A stretch of 64,000 bases of DNA from NCBI GenBank assembly GCA_964023275.1, contig OZ029916.1, positions 36,643,727 to 36,707,726 of the forward strand, written 5' to 3'. The stretch comes from Norana najaformis (Eukaryota > Annelida > Clitellata > Crassiclitellata > Hormogastridae). The translations under genes were made by a program, and so were the position numbers. The notes beneath the pieces are model-generated. The model searched no databases. It saw only the letters and a program-made list of their open reading frames with translations, and was not told the origin of the DNA. Shown here in pieces: positions 23,951-34,470 of the stretch (position 1 is its first letter; each line of letters starts with the position of its first letter).

Positions 23951-26900
23951 TCTGAAAAATCAGCAGAACCTGAATTGAGTACATTGAAGCCTCATATAGT
24001 GCTGAATCTGGGAATCATACCGAGCACTTCATTATAATGAGGTCATGCTACAAACTTGTATAAATATCAAGTAAGTAAGTATCGCATTTGCCGACATTTC
24101 CCATTTGTCCAACCGCTGGGCAAGGAATCATAAGCATGGTCGGTCACAGCAGTCAGTTGACAAAGGCAAATCCGTACAATAAGGTATTAGGCTGCTTGAC
24201 GACTATGTCTAGAGAGATGTTGTTGTGGGTAATGTCAACAGGTAGACAGTGTTCCAGATGTCAGCTGACTGTTCCAGAAAATTATGAGAAATAAAAACGT
24301 TGGATAATCTTTCCATAATTTATATGCCAGAGCCTACCTGTGTCCTGGCGAGGTTTTTCTGCTAAACTGGGAACTGGAGCATAAAATAAAACATTGATGA
24401 AGGAACAAATAGATGACCTGACACATTTCAGGTGAGGAAAAGCCAAATGACCTGAAGGAGGAAAGTTATTACATTACTAGCAGACAAACTGGTTTTTCTT
24501 CTTCTTCTTCCTAGCAGACAAACTGGTCATTCCTTACAAAATCTAACTGTTGAGGCTGGTGGGAGCACTTTCACTAGGTACTATAAAGGCGCTATAGAAA
24601 TGTCGAGTAACACACAGACAAAGATCTCATCAGCTACCATGTAACCGAATCAGGCTCTCTGGAATTTTGTGCGCTGAACACGTTTCCTTAACGGAAAACT
24701 GTATTATGAGAATTTGGTTGGGGCCTTTCAGAGATTATGAAAATGTTATGTAAATATCTAGATGCATGCGTATGTAATTAACAAATAAAGTACAAAGTGC
24801 AAAATACACAAGGCTTTTTGGAAGCTCAAGGAATTAACTATATTTAAGAATAGTACATTGTGACAGCCTAAGTGTTTCAGCTGTTCTTTGATTAGGTGAT
24901 TATGATTATCTAATTACTGTTATCATTTTATCATCTAACTAATCTGATTCAGTAAACATCATTTGCCAGCGCATTTGAAATTGAGAAGCATAATCTGATG
25001 GTTTTTGCAGACTTTGCACACAAAGAATTTCTCGACCGCAGTCTAGAACTCAGCCGGTTTTAACCAGCAGTATCAAAGATCACCCGCAGTCTGTATTATA
25101 GGGACTTTAACCCTTTAACCTCCTCCTGAACAACCGCCCTCCCCCATTAATCAGTAAAACGCCATGTCTCGAAATACAATGGGGCCATCCGTAGACGAAG
25201 CGAGGGAATGTCCGACCACACTGACTGCAGATGCAAAAGAGCAGAACGACGGCATGGAGGAAGAGGGTCGGAGACAAACAGACAGATAGACAGACTGACA
25301 GACAGACAAAACAGAAGGGGAGATCGTCCAGTAACAGCTTCGGGCTTTCAAACAGATCAAGATAATGTAGACGCTTCGAAAAACGGCATTCCTAACGACA
25401 TCTGGCGAATGCCAACGAAACGAAGTCCTGCGTGTTGTGCAAGCGTTTGGAAGACAACCCCGTTGTCGAACTGATTAATTATACAGATAAATATGCATGA
25501 CCTTCCACGCATTGATTCCTGCATGCGTCAGTACGAGGCTAATCTACATGTTAATTGTAAGTGATACTACGACAGTGACTCGAGTTCACAGTATCCTTTT
25601 TCAAATACAGAAACGACGTGGTCAGCTTTTCAAGATTGCAAGTAATCTTGCATTTCGGCAATCCAATTTTACGCCACTTTTATCCCTAAAAGTAATAAAT
25701 TCGATTTTTTTGTAAAACCCAACCCCCAGCTGGCTATGGACAGATCCTTACACGCGCGATGTCAACCAAACCTTGCGGCCTACTGTCCATGATGATGCAA
25801 GAATTGCCCCAGAAAAAAAGAAGTCGGTACAACTTATGCGATGGGGGCATCGCCAGGTCGCTCACCGGTTGACCTCAGTCTGTGTTCGCGTCTGTTGTCG
25901 GCGCCGTCATAAATCAGCCTTTTTCTCGGCCCCTTCAATTACACTCAACCTTTTCTTTGCCAAAATGCCGGCCTGAGGCATGGCAACATTTCGTTCATTC
26001 CAAGCACATTTAGCGCAACAAAGCTGTGCGTGTCACATGGTTAAAATTAGGTAGAATTGGGGTTCCACTGGTGTACAGTTTCCAACGCAACGACACTGAT
26101 CTTTTAGCACTTAAATCTGATGAAAGAGAAGGAAATATGCTTCGACGGCCCACTCAACAAAGTATTTACAAAGCACTTGGTAACAAAAGTCACGGGTTCA
26201 AAACTCGATATTAAACGCGTTAACCATTATTATATAATTAAGTTGACCTTAGTTGGACCTTTAAACTATTTTCATAGCGATTTCCTCGTAGAAAACACAA
26301 AGCCTGATAAACAGACAACATTCCGTAAAAGTTCTTTGTTAAGACCAGCGACATGAAAACCACCTCTCACCTGTACACTCTTTGCAAAGACGAGAAACAA
26401 TGAAGCAGCAGAACAGAATTGTACACACAACGAATGACGATGCAGTCAGTCTCCGGCCGCTATTCAACTGCCCTCGGGCACCTGTGACCTCTGATGCTAG
26501 CCGAGCGCCTATTGGCTGGCCGCTGGGGTTTGACCACTCCAGTCGCGTCTGCACCCGGGGGCCAGCGGGGGGTCAGGGTTCCATGTAATATTTGCATACA
26601 ATTTGCATATCCGACGCGCTGCGGTCGGCTCTGGCGCCAACTGGAATGAAGAGACATGGGGTGGGGGCTGCCCAAATAAAGGCTGCGGGGTTAACAAGGA
26701 CCTCGTACTTGTTCTCCGGCTTAGAGAAACTCTACTGGGAGCAAATACAGTGGGGAACACGACCCGCCGGAACTTTGCCACAGTTTTAGCTGAAACTGGA
26801 CCAAACTTAAACAATAGTCGAGTTACCCTCCAACCCACCCACCAGTAGCGGTCCTCCTCCTTCGCAACAGCATCGCAGGAAACAGCGATGCTATCGGGGT

Positions 26901-28170
26901 TAATAGACGGCTGTTCTGTTCCCCAGTCCTCGTCTCGAGGACGTTTGGGTGGGCCTATGTATGACCAGGCAACACCGGTTCAGGCCTTCGTTAGACCTGT
27001 TTACCCTGCATGATCGCCACCTTTAGGTCTTTTATCAGGCCTAACGAGGCCTATTAATGGAGAAGGTTTTGCTAGTTAGATGACAAAGGCTTAAAATCGT
27101 CAAGACGCCACCCGCTTCAAGACAGGCTATCGCAGACCCAAGAATATCATCAGAGCAATTCCAATTGTTAAATTAGTAAGTGGCCGTATTCTTAACGACC
27201 TGAGTGAATTCGTAGTTTTTGCTTCTTTCACTCCAAGAACTACGACTCTGAAAACAATAGTTCATAGACTGGCGCCTAATTAATAATGATTTCGTTCCTT
27301 TACCATCGCTTATTGCACAATAACCTCTAAACAGACTTCTTGTCTGTTGGCATGTGTGAGGCCTAAGCCTCAGCAAAGCTCGGCTACGCTGAACTGCGCC
27401 GGCTAGGAAATGATTTTGCTTAAGATAATGTTCAATTTCTATCACCAGATGGCATTAGAAACAAGCGACATCCATGCAAGTAGTTGTTGGTGACTTCTCG
27501 TCTCAGCCAAGTAAGTACAAGGCCGCCGCTTGAATCTACTTTAGAACCATGTGCTCTAAGAGAGAAATGACCTTATAATTGAACCGGTCTAACCTAATCT
27601 TGTCTCTAGGGACTCGATGGTCGTTTCGAAGCATAATTGTAATCTCGGTCTTCTCTGAATCCACTGGACAAGCAAGATTAAGTTAAAATTCGGTAGGGCT
27701 GATTCCAGAATTTGTTAGGGAATAATTAGCCTAGATTGATAATAGTAGCAGCAGCAACAGTAAAAATAATAGGGTGATGACGATGGTTTATTACACCTGC
27801 GGATCCAGAAGTTTGCAAAGGGGGAAGTGAATACAGTGAGACAAGGCCGATAAAGTCTTGATGACCTTTTATTTAGTTCCTAGCTTTTTAGTTTTAGTTT
27901 AGTTTTCAGTTTTTGCATTACCTTTAATTCACAATTCACTAGGCTTCCCTCACCCTAACCAGCTTGGGAGGAACTAAATGAATCGTTTGCTCCTCCGAAA
28001 CTTGCGATGGTTCGTGGCCAGACTGACCCCACTCTGGATCCTTTGTTGACAGCTGAAACTTTCTTCATGTAGACTACTTTGCAGTGTCTACAATTATTGT
28101 GACCAGCGCAAAGTGTCTGGTATGAATAAGACAAATCTTGGAGACATTTACGTGCAACGCTTAGGCTAAC
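23951..28170. other. Non-coding region upstream of the innexin
   Basis: A 5' UTR intron of the innexin starts at 23952. A GC-richer stretch at about 26.4-26.9 kb could hold a promoter; it has two octamer motifs at 26589-26608. Frames here (for example 26382-26848) overlap on both strands and show no domain. Confidence 0.35.
24477..24527. mobile_element. Tail-only retroelement insertion with 17-bp target duplication
   Basis: The 17-base ctagcagacaaactggt at 24477-24493 is repeated at 24511-24527. Between them lies only ttttcttcttcttcttc, like the SINE tails seen at 2.45 and 13.34 kb. This is best read as an extreme 5' truncation. Confidence 0.55.
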
Positions 28171-28195
28171 ATGTTGTGGCAAAATAATGAGTTCC

Positions 28196-28386
28196 GAATA
28201 TGCAAATGAGTGCCCAATATGCAAATGAGTGCCCAATATGCAAATGAGTACCCAATATGCAAATGAGTGCCCAATATGCAAATGAGTACCCAATATGCAA
28301 ATGAGTGTCCAATATGCAAATGAGTGCCCAATATGCAAATGAGTGCCCAATATGCAAATGAGTGCCCAATATGCAAATGAGTGCCC
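28196..28386 (+). promoter_or_regulatory. Ten tandem 19-bp octamer repeats in U3
   Basis: Unit aatatgcaaatgagtgccc. Each of the ten copies has a perfect ATGCAAAT octamer, the known site for POU-domain (Oct) factors. Variants (gagtaccc, gagtgtcc) occur in the same order in both LTRs. The last copy abuts the TATA box. It is probably an enhancer array. Confidence 0.85.
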
Positions 28387-28423
28387 TATATAAGGCGGGG
28401 ACAGGATTTGTCGTAGTTCAGTT
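28387..28423 (+). promoter_or_regulatory. LTR core promoter: TATA box and initiator
   Basis: TATATAAGG at 28387-28395 and TTCAGTTGG with the likely +1 A at 28420, 33 bases downstream. This is the usual TATA-to-Inr spacing. Confidence 0.7.
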
Positions 28424-28711
28424 GGCAGTTCAGTCCGTTACTAGTTCGTCCGTAGTCAGTTGGTCGTCAGTTAGTAGTCAGTCAGTTGTCGTCGTTTGTT
28501 CGAAGAAGTTGCTAATGTGCTTGATCTGATTGTCGAATTGAGAATACACGTTATATTTCGGATGCTTTTGGCTTGGTTGACTACGTCATATCCCGATATA
28601 CCCCGGGAGCCCTACAGATACGGACTCGGCTAAGCGCTAAGGAGGCCATCCTGACTCCTTCTGTAACTCGGCCTGGTGTTGGCGGAAGGAGGACCGGTGG
28701 TGCGCCACAAT

Positions 28712-28729
28712 TGGTACCAGAAGTGGGGT
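28712..28729 (+). promoter_or_regulatory. Primer-binding site
   Basis: TGGTACCAGAAGTGGGGT begins two bases after the 5' LTR. The TGG start fits the CCA end of a tRNA. The tRNA species was not identified. Confidence 0.7.
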
Positions 28730-28795
28730 AACTGCTGGTCAACCTCAAGTTAAAAGACAAGTTGAATTCAACGTCAAGGGTTCCTACTGTCTAGC

Positions 28796-31700
28796 ATGGA
28801 CGTCATGGAAGATGATGATGGCAGGACGATCGCCTATACGTTGCTGGACGTTGCGAATTCGCCAGTCAGTCAGCCGAGCACTTCGACGCCTGGGGTAAGA
28901 GGAAAGGCAACAGAACAGCCCAAGTTCGATCGCAGTCGGCTGTTGGAAAGCATCGACTTCGATTGTCCCAGGTCGGTGACGATTAATAGCGACGACACCA
29001 GGATGACACGAGGTCGAGAAGAAAAGTCTGCGAGACCATCTTCGGTAGAGAACGCTGATACCGTGTTCTTGTATAGGAAAACTCCAATGAAACCAGGGAA
29101 GTTCGACGGGACCGGATCTCTGGAGTCCTTCCTCACGCAATTTGAGGTATGTGCAAGGCACAATCATTGGACTGCCGTAGATAAAGTTGACTTCCTACGA
29201 TGTGCACTTGACAAGGCCGCAACACAGTTATTGTGGGATTTCGGTGCCCGTACGGACGTAACTTACGAGGAGCTTACGGAACGATTGCGGCAGCGATACG
29301 GCGCAGCAGGACAAGCAGAGACATTCCGTGCGCAGTTGTATTATCGTCGACAACGGACGGACGAGAGTTTGAGTGACCTCTTGCACGATATCCGGAGACT
29401 GGTTGTACTTGCATATCCCGTGCCTTCGAATGAGACAACGGAGATCGTCGCACGCGATGCTTTTCTTGAATCGATCAGAGACCGAGAACTCTCGTTAAAA
29501 ATACGGGAGAGAGAGCCAAAGACACTCGATGAAACATATCGCATGGCTCTGCGGCTGGATGCCTACCAGCGAATGGCGGACTCCGACGACCGGCGGAAAC
29601 CGCACAACCGCGTACGAGCGACGCAGGGGACCGACTGGAATGGACAACTACAAAACCAGCTGGAGCAGTTTCTTACGGCTCAACGAGAGACGCAACAAAG
29701 ATGGCAACAGGAGATGGAGAAGAAAATTGATCGACAATTGGCCGCATTTCAGAACTTCTCCAGGATCGGGGAGGAGGTCGGCCGATTTCAAAACCGGACT
29801 GGAGTTGCACAAGAGACCGGGCGGATGGTGACATGCTACAACTGTGGGAGACGTGGTCACATTGCTCGTCGATGTAGACAGCCTCGACAATCCCACAATC
29901 GTACGGAGGAAACAGCTCCAACTGAGTCTGAAGAACCGCCGGCAGAAGAGGTCGCAGCTGTCAATCACACCACACGACAGAGGTCATCGAACGGCGCGAA
30001 CGGTAACACCATTTATATACGGGGTATGATCAACGGAAGGTCACGACTATGTCTTGTCGACACCGGATCTGAGGTAAGCCTCGTACCATTCTCTGTTGTG
30101 CAAGGATTGGACTTACGCCCAAGCACGCGAGTCCTGTTGGCAGCCAATGGGACCGAAATTCGGGTCTTAGGGGAGGTAAGCTCACCAATTAGGATTCGAC
30201 AAGGATTTGAGATTCCGACCACCTTCCTGGTCTCGGATCAGATTGTGGAGCCCATGCTCGGGATGGACTGGTTGAGGCAACATCGCTGTCGGTTAGGATT
30301 TGGTACTGGGGCGCTATTTGTCGGCCGCCGTCGGGTCTCATTAATAAAGGGGGATGGCTCCGCCTGGTGTCGGCGAGTGATTGTTGCAGAGGAAGTGATT
30401 GTATCCCCGAAGACGCAATGCAATGTACCGGCCAGAACCATATACAGAAATTTATCAGTGACTGCACCGGCTTGGATGACAGAGGCTAGAGAAATCCTAC
30501 CTGGAGTTCACGTGGCTCGGGTTATTGTCAGTGATCTCGCAAGCGAAACCCCTATTAGGGTAGTGAATCTGACCGAGACGCCAACTGTTCTTACCAAGGA
30601 TCAGTTGTTAGGGGCTTTGCATCCGGTTCTGGTGGATTCTATCAAAAGAGACTTGCAGTATCCTGAGACACTAAAGTCTGCATCGTTCATCGCAGGTTTA
30701 ATGAATGACCTTCCTGATGATGTCCCTCACGAGATTAGACAACAGCTGGGGAATTTGCTGTCTGAGTACCGTGATATCTTCTCTCAGACTGAAGAAGATC
30801 TAGGTAGGACCACAGTCTGCAAGCATAAGATCGACACGGGTACGTCCCTTCCGGTACGCCAGTCCTTGAGACGACAACCGCTTCCATATAGAGTGGCGAT
30901 CGACCAGCACCTGGATCGAATGTTGGCTGGAGGGGTGATTGAACCTGCTGTGAGTGAATGGGCAGCCAATGTAGTACTCGCAAAGAAGAAAGATGGCACA
31001 ATGAGATTTTGCATCGATTACCGACAGTTGAACGATCGCACAAGGAAAGATTCCTACCCGCTTCCGAGAGTTGACGAATGTCTTGATGCCTTGTCCGGCG
31101 CAAACTGGTTCAGTACGCTGGATTTGAGAAGTGGTTATCATCAGGTTGCGATGGATCCCGCGGATGCCAACAAGACTGCTTTTATCACGCGGAAAGGCAC
31201 TTTTCAATGGCGAGTTATGCCTTTCGGTTTGTGCAATGCCCCGGCCACTTTTCAACGACTGATGGACATTATCCTCTCTGGATTGAATTTTGAATTGTGC
31301 CTAGTTTATTTGGATGACGTCATCATTTTTGGCAGTACTCCTGAACAGCATCTGGATAGGATGGAGCAGGTTTTCAAACGGCTAAGAGAAGCTGGGTTAA
31401 AGCTAAAGCCAGACAAATGTTATTTGTTACGCAGGACAGTTTGCTTCTTGGGACATGTTGTCACTTCAGCCGGAATAGCCGTAGACCCATCAAAGGTACA
31501 TGAGGTGACGGCATGGCCTGTGCCCTGTCGGCTGAGGGAGGTGCGAGCTTTCTTGGGCCTTTGCGCCTACTACAGGAAGTTTATCTGCAACTTTTCATTG
31601 GTGGCAGCGCCATTATTTGCGCTAACAAAGAAAGGGAGATCATTCGAATGGGACGACGACTGTCAAGTTGCTTTTGATAAATTAAAGACCGCACTGACCA

Positions 31701-33652
31701 CTGCACCAGTGCTAGGATTGCCCTCGGACGACGGAACTTATGTGTTAGACTGCGATGCCTCTGATAACGGAATGGGCTCCGTTCTGTCTCAGCGCACCGA
31801 TGGACAAGAAAGGGTAATTGCTTATGGTAGCCGACTCTTTTCCACAGCAGAACGTAATTATTGCGTTACACGAAAGGAGTTACTGGCTGTGGTGTATTTC
31901 ACAAAACTGTACCGACAGTATCTGTTGGGTCGACGGTTTACCCTAAGGACGGACCATTCTGATTTACAATGGCTGCAGAAGACACCGGAGCCTATAGGTC
32001 AGCAGAGCCGGTGGCTGGAAAGGCTCGCCGAGTTTGATTTCGAAATTATCCACAGGCCTGGAAGGAGACATGGAAATGCAGATGCCTTGTCGAGAAAACC
32101 GTGTCGCCAGTGCGGTACGGATGATCAGACCGCAACAGTGGCTGTTGCGAGAGAGGTAAGGAAGAAATCCTTCAAAGCGGATGCTGAGAATCCCGCCACT
32201 AGTGAAGATGGAGAAACCAAACATCTGCGAGGTGATCCCCTTATTCGTATTATGGAGGCGCAGAAGAGTGATCCAGACCTATCTATCGTGAGAAAATGGT
32301 TGGGACCCCATGCTGACGTTCCCACACTACAGGAACTCCTGTACGAATCAGAAGCCGTGAAGATCTATTGGCATCAGAAGGATCTTTTGTATTTAAGGGA
32401 TGATATAGCTTATAAGAAACGGCCAGATGGAGAAGAGCAAGTCCTCTTACCGAAATCCTTACAGGAAGACTTTCTGAGAATAGCTCACACAGGCGTGACC
32501 GGAGGTCACCTGGGAATTCGACGAACTAAGTGGCAAGTTCGACGTCGAGCCTACTGGGTTGGTTGGGCAAAGACTGTCCAACGATTTTGTCAGCGTTGTC
32601 CGCAATGCTCTCGGTACTGCCGAGGTAAACCTCCCAGGTTAGGGCCGTTGCAACCCGTACCGAGTGGGGAGCCATGGGAACGAATGAGTATTGACATTAC
32701 TGGCCCACATCCCAGAAGCCGGAAAGGGCATTGCTACATTCTTACTATAATGGATAATTTTACGAAGTTCGTGGAAGCAGTACCTATGGCTAATCAAGAG
32801 GCTACCTCCGTGGCGAAAGCGTTAGTTGATACCGTAATTGTTCGGTACGGTGCACCCTTGCAGATTCTCACAGACCAAGGGACGAATTTTGAGGGACACC
32901 TCTTCAAGGAACTCTGCAGGCTCCTTGGTATCGACAAAGTAAGAACTACCAGTTACCATCCCAGTGGGAATGGGATGATCGAACGATTTCATAGGACGCT
33001 CAACGCCATGCTTGGGAAGGTTATCAGCATCCATCAACGAGATTGGAATGAATTCCTACCGCACGTCCTGGCAGCTTATCGGGCTTCGATTCATGAATCG
33101 ACAGGGTTTACACCAAACTTTTTACTGTTTGGAAAGGAGAATAGAGCACCACTGGATATTGTATATGGGAAACCCCCCAGGACGTCGAGTGAGGTCGTCA
33201 CTTACTCTTCCTACGTCGAGGAATTAGCTGAAAGGATGGAAGAGGCATACCGAATGGTGCGTGAAAATCTTCGGAAGACGGCAGAGCGACGGAAACAGGC
33301 ATATGACCTGCGGGTCCGGCCGGCCAAATTCTCAGCGGGAGACAAAGTGTGGTACTTCACACCACGAAGGTATCAAGGTCGGAGCCCGAAATGGCAAATG
33401 ATGTACACGGGTCCTTATGTGGTGGTGCGCCAGCTTGGCCCAGTGAATTACCTGCTACGGAAATCCGTAAAGGCTAAACCATTTACGTCACACGTGGATA
33501 AATTAAAGCCATGTTATGAAACCACACCTGACGATCAGGATGGAGTCACTCCTGCAATGGACGATGAACAGGACCGAACTGCAGAAGTTGCCATTGCTGA
33601 GAATTTGTTGGAACGACCACGCCGGGAACGTCGGAAGCCGATGCGGTTTTAG
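28796..33652 (+). CDS. Gag-Pol polyprotein, single fused frame (1618 aa)
   Basis: Encodes all proteins for reverse transcription and integration. Order: Gag capsid-type region (about residues 100-250); CCHC zinc knuckle CYNCGRRGHIARRC (about 347-360); aspartic protease LVDTGSEVSLVPF (about 419-431); reverse transcriptase with FCIDYRQLN and the catalytic YLDD (about 837); RNase H with CDASDNGMGS (about 983); integrase zinc domain with HTGVTGGHLG and CPQC; integrase core D-D-E in SIDITGP (about 1298), LTDQGTNFEG (about 1358) and MIERFHR (about 1394); GPY/F-type end TGPYVVV (about 1536). The RT-RH-IN order is that of Ty3/Gypsy. Gag and Pol share one frame with no stop or frameshift, so the Gag:Pol ratio must be set another way. 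No chromodomain was seen. Confidence 0.95.
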   Translation: MDVMEDDDGRTIAYTLLDVANSPVSQPSTSTPGVRGKATEQPKFDRSRLLESIDFDCPRSVTINSDDTRMTRGREEKSARPSSVENADTVFLYRKTPMKPGKFDGTGSLESFLTQFEVCARHNHWTAVDKVDFLRCALDKAATQLLWDFGARTDVTYEELTERLRQRYGAAGQAETFRAQLYYRRQRTDESLSDLLHDIRRLVVLAYPVPSNETTEIVARDAFLESIRDRELSLKIREREPKTLDETYRMALRLDAYQRMADSDDRRKPHNRVRATQGTDWNGQLQNQLEQFLTAQRETQQRWQQEMEKKIDRQLAAFQNFSRIGEEVGRFQNRTGVAQETGRMVTCYNCGRRGHIARRCRQPRQSHNRTEETAPTESEEPPAEEVAAVNHTTRQRSSNGANGNTIYIRGMINGRSRLCLVDTGSEVSLVPFSVVQGLDLRPSTRVLLAANGTEIRVLGEVSSPIRIRQGFEIPTTFLVSDQIVEPMLGMDWLRQHRCRLGFGTGALFVGRRRVSLIKGDGSAWCRRVIVAEEVIVSPKTQCNVPARTIYRNLSVTAPAWMTEAREILPGVHVARVIVSDLASETPIRVVNLTETPTVLTKDQLLGALHPVLVDSIKRDLQYPETLKSASFIAGLMNDLPDDVPHEIRQQLGNLLSEYRDIFSQTEEDLGRTTVCKHKIDTGTSLPVRQSLRRQPLPYRVAIDQHLDRMLAGGVIEPAVSEWAANVVLAKKKDGTMRFCIDYRQLNDRTRKDSYPLPRVDECLDALSGANWFSTLDLRSGYHQVAMDPADANKTAFITRKGTFQWRVMPFGLCNAPATFQRLMDIILSGLNFELCLVYLDDVIIFGSTPEQHLDRMEQVFKRLREAGLKLKPDKCYLLRRTVCFLGHVVTSAGIAVDPSKVHEVTAWPVPCRLREVRAFLGLCAYYRKFICNFSLVAAPLFALTKKGRSFEWDDDCQVAFDKLKTALTTAPVLGLPSDDGTYVLDCDASDNGMGSVLSQRTDGQERVIAYGSRLFSTAERNYCVTRKELLAVVYFTKLYRQYLLGRRFTLRTDHSDLQWLQKTPEPIGQQSRWLERLAEFDFEIIHRPGRRHGNADALSRKPCRQCGTDDQTATVAVAREVRKKSFKADAENPATSEDGETKHLRGDPLIRIMEAQKSDPDLSIVRKWLGPHADVPTLQELLYESEAVKIYWHQKDLLYLRDDIAYKKRPDGEEQVLLPKSLQEDFLRIAHTGVTGGHLGIRRTKWQVRRRAYWVGWAKTVQRFCQRCPQCSRYCRGKPPRLGPLQPVPSGEPWERMSIDITGPHPRSRKGHCYILTIMDNFTKFVEAVPMANQEATSVAKALVDTVIVRYGAPLQILTDQGTNFEGHLFKELCRLLGIDKVRTTSYHPSGNGMIERFHRTLNAMLGKVISIHQRDWNEFLPHVLAAYRASIHESTGFTPNFLLFGKENRAPLDIVYGKPPRTSSEVVTYSSYVEELAERMEEAYRMVRENLRKTAERRKQAYDLRVRPAKFSAGDKVWYFTPRRYQGRSPKWQMMYTGPYVVVRQLGPVNYLLRKSVKAKPFTSHVDKLKPCYETTPDDQDGVTPAMDDEQDRTAEVAIAENLLERPRRERRKPMRF

Positions 33653-33682
33653 TCGGGCGTCCGCGCGCCAACTGGCCATTGC

Positions 33683-33690
33683 TATATAAG
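33683..33690 (+). promoter_or_regulatory. Internal TATA box ahead of the accessory ORF
   Basis: TATATAAG, matching the LTR TATA core, lies 31 bases after the pol stop and 35 bases before the first ATG of the accessory ORF. It could drive a subgenomic transcript starting near 33715, perhaps using the second in-frame ATG at 33733. Splicing from the LTR leader is the alternative. Confidence 0.4.
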
Positions 33691-33717
33691 CACAGCGTTT
33701 TCACGTCAAAAGTCATT

Positions 33718-34470
33718 ATGAACGCTGACGCAATGGATGGCCGACGTTTCAAGTGTACGTGTGGATCGGTGTTTACTGGCGTTGGTGCTGCTAAATCTTT
33801 ACGCAGACACTGCTTTAAAAAACATGGACTCCGAGATCGAGGCGGACGCGTTTCAGGAAGACGCCAGAAGGTCAACGAAACCTCCGTTGCCGATGAGGAA
33901 CCGATTGCGTCCATCAGCGGCCTGCAACGCCAGAATGAAACTTCCGTTGCAGATGAGGAGCCGATCGCGTCCATCAGCGGCCTGCAACGTCCGAGTCTCG
34001 GCGAAGTCTTCGTTGCAGGTGAGGACGCTGTTATGTGGGACGACGACTTTCTGATAACGGGCCTTAACTGCGGGCTATCAACCATTGATAGTGACTTACC
34101 AGACGCCGGCTCATTCCTCGGTGAGGACGGAGATCTTCCCGAAAGTATCGATACTCTCTACGACCTCCTACTGAGCGATGCCTTCTTGGATGCAACTCGC
34201 ACGAATGCTGATCGTCTCATTGAACCGGAGATGGAAGAGTTGGCGATGGCACGCAGAAGCCCGTTGCTTGTACCTAGTCCGCCGGCATGGGAACTGGACC
34301 CTGAACTCTTACGGATTCTGGACGAACTTCCTCTCATCGAAAGAGGATTTGAGGCTTTGAAGAACGATGTCACGCGCGTAGTACGCGACGGTATGCCCTT
34401 GGCGAGGTTCGTTTCCTCTGAACGGTTTTGTGAGATCCTAGCGAAACGTCTTCCGGACTGTGCTGAATGA
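33718..34470 (+). CDS. Accessory ORF after pol: C2H2-like zinc finger plus acidic region (250 aa)
   Basis: Not env: no signal peptide, membrane segment or furin-like site. Near the N-terminus is FKCTCGSVFTG followed by SLRRHCFKKHG, a zinc finger of C2H2 plan with a C-x-C spacing. A 20-residue segment beginning QNETSVADEEPIAS is tandemly repeated (about residues 56-95). An acidic, hydrophobic-studded region follows (WDDDFLITGL, DSDLPDAGSFLGEDGDLPES), resembling transactivation domains. The rest is acidic/leucine-rich and not recognised. Start: first ATG after the pol stop; M6 (33733) is an alternative that keeps the finger. A DNA-binding transactivator is an inference. Confidence 0.75.
   Translation: MNADAMDGRRFKCTCGSVFTGVGAAKSLRRHCFKKHGLRDRGGRVSGRRQKVNETSVADEEPIASISGLQRQNETSVADEEPIASISGLQRPSLGEVFVAGEDAVMWDDDFLITGLNCGLSTIDSDLPDAGSFLGEDGDLPESIDTLYDLLLSDAFLDATRTNADRLIEPEMEELAMARRSPLLVPSPPAWELDPELLRILDELPLIERGFEALKNDVTRVVRDGMPLARFVSSERFCEILAKRLPDCAE

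Larger units (their letters stand above)
28175..28709 (+). repeat. 5' LTR
   Basis: TG...CA ends with a 6-bp inverted repeat (TGTGGC/GCCACA). U3 holds ten 19-bp octamer repeats, then a TATA box and an initiator-like TCAGTT; R/U5 follows. Confidence 0.95.

Noticed and set aside
28161-28376. Repetitive frames (GTHLHIGHSFAYW-type) in both LTRs, and a CRISPR-like look
   Set aside because: They are reverse-strand readings of the 19-bp octamer repeats. Units have no spacers and the DNA is eukaryotic, so not a CRISPR array and not a protein.
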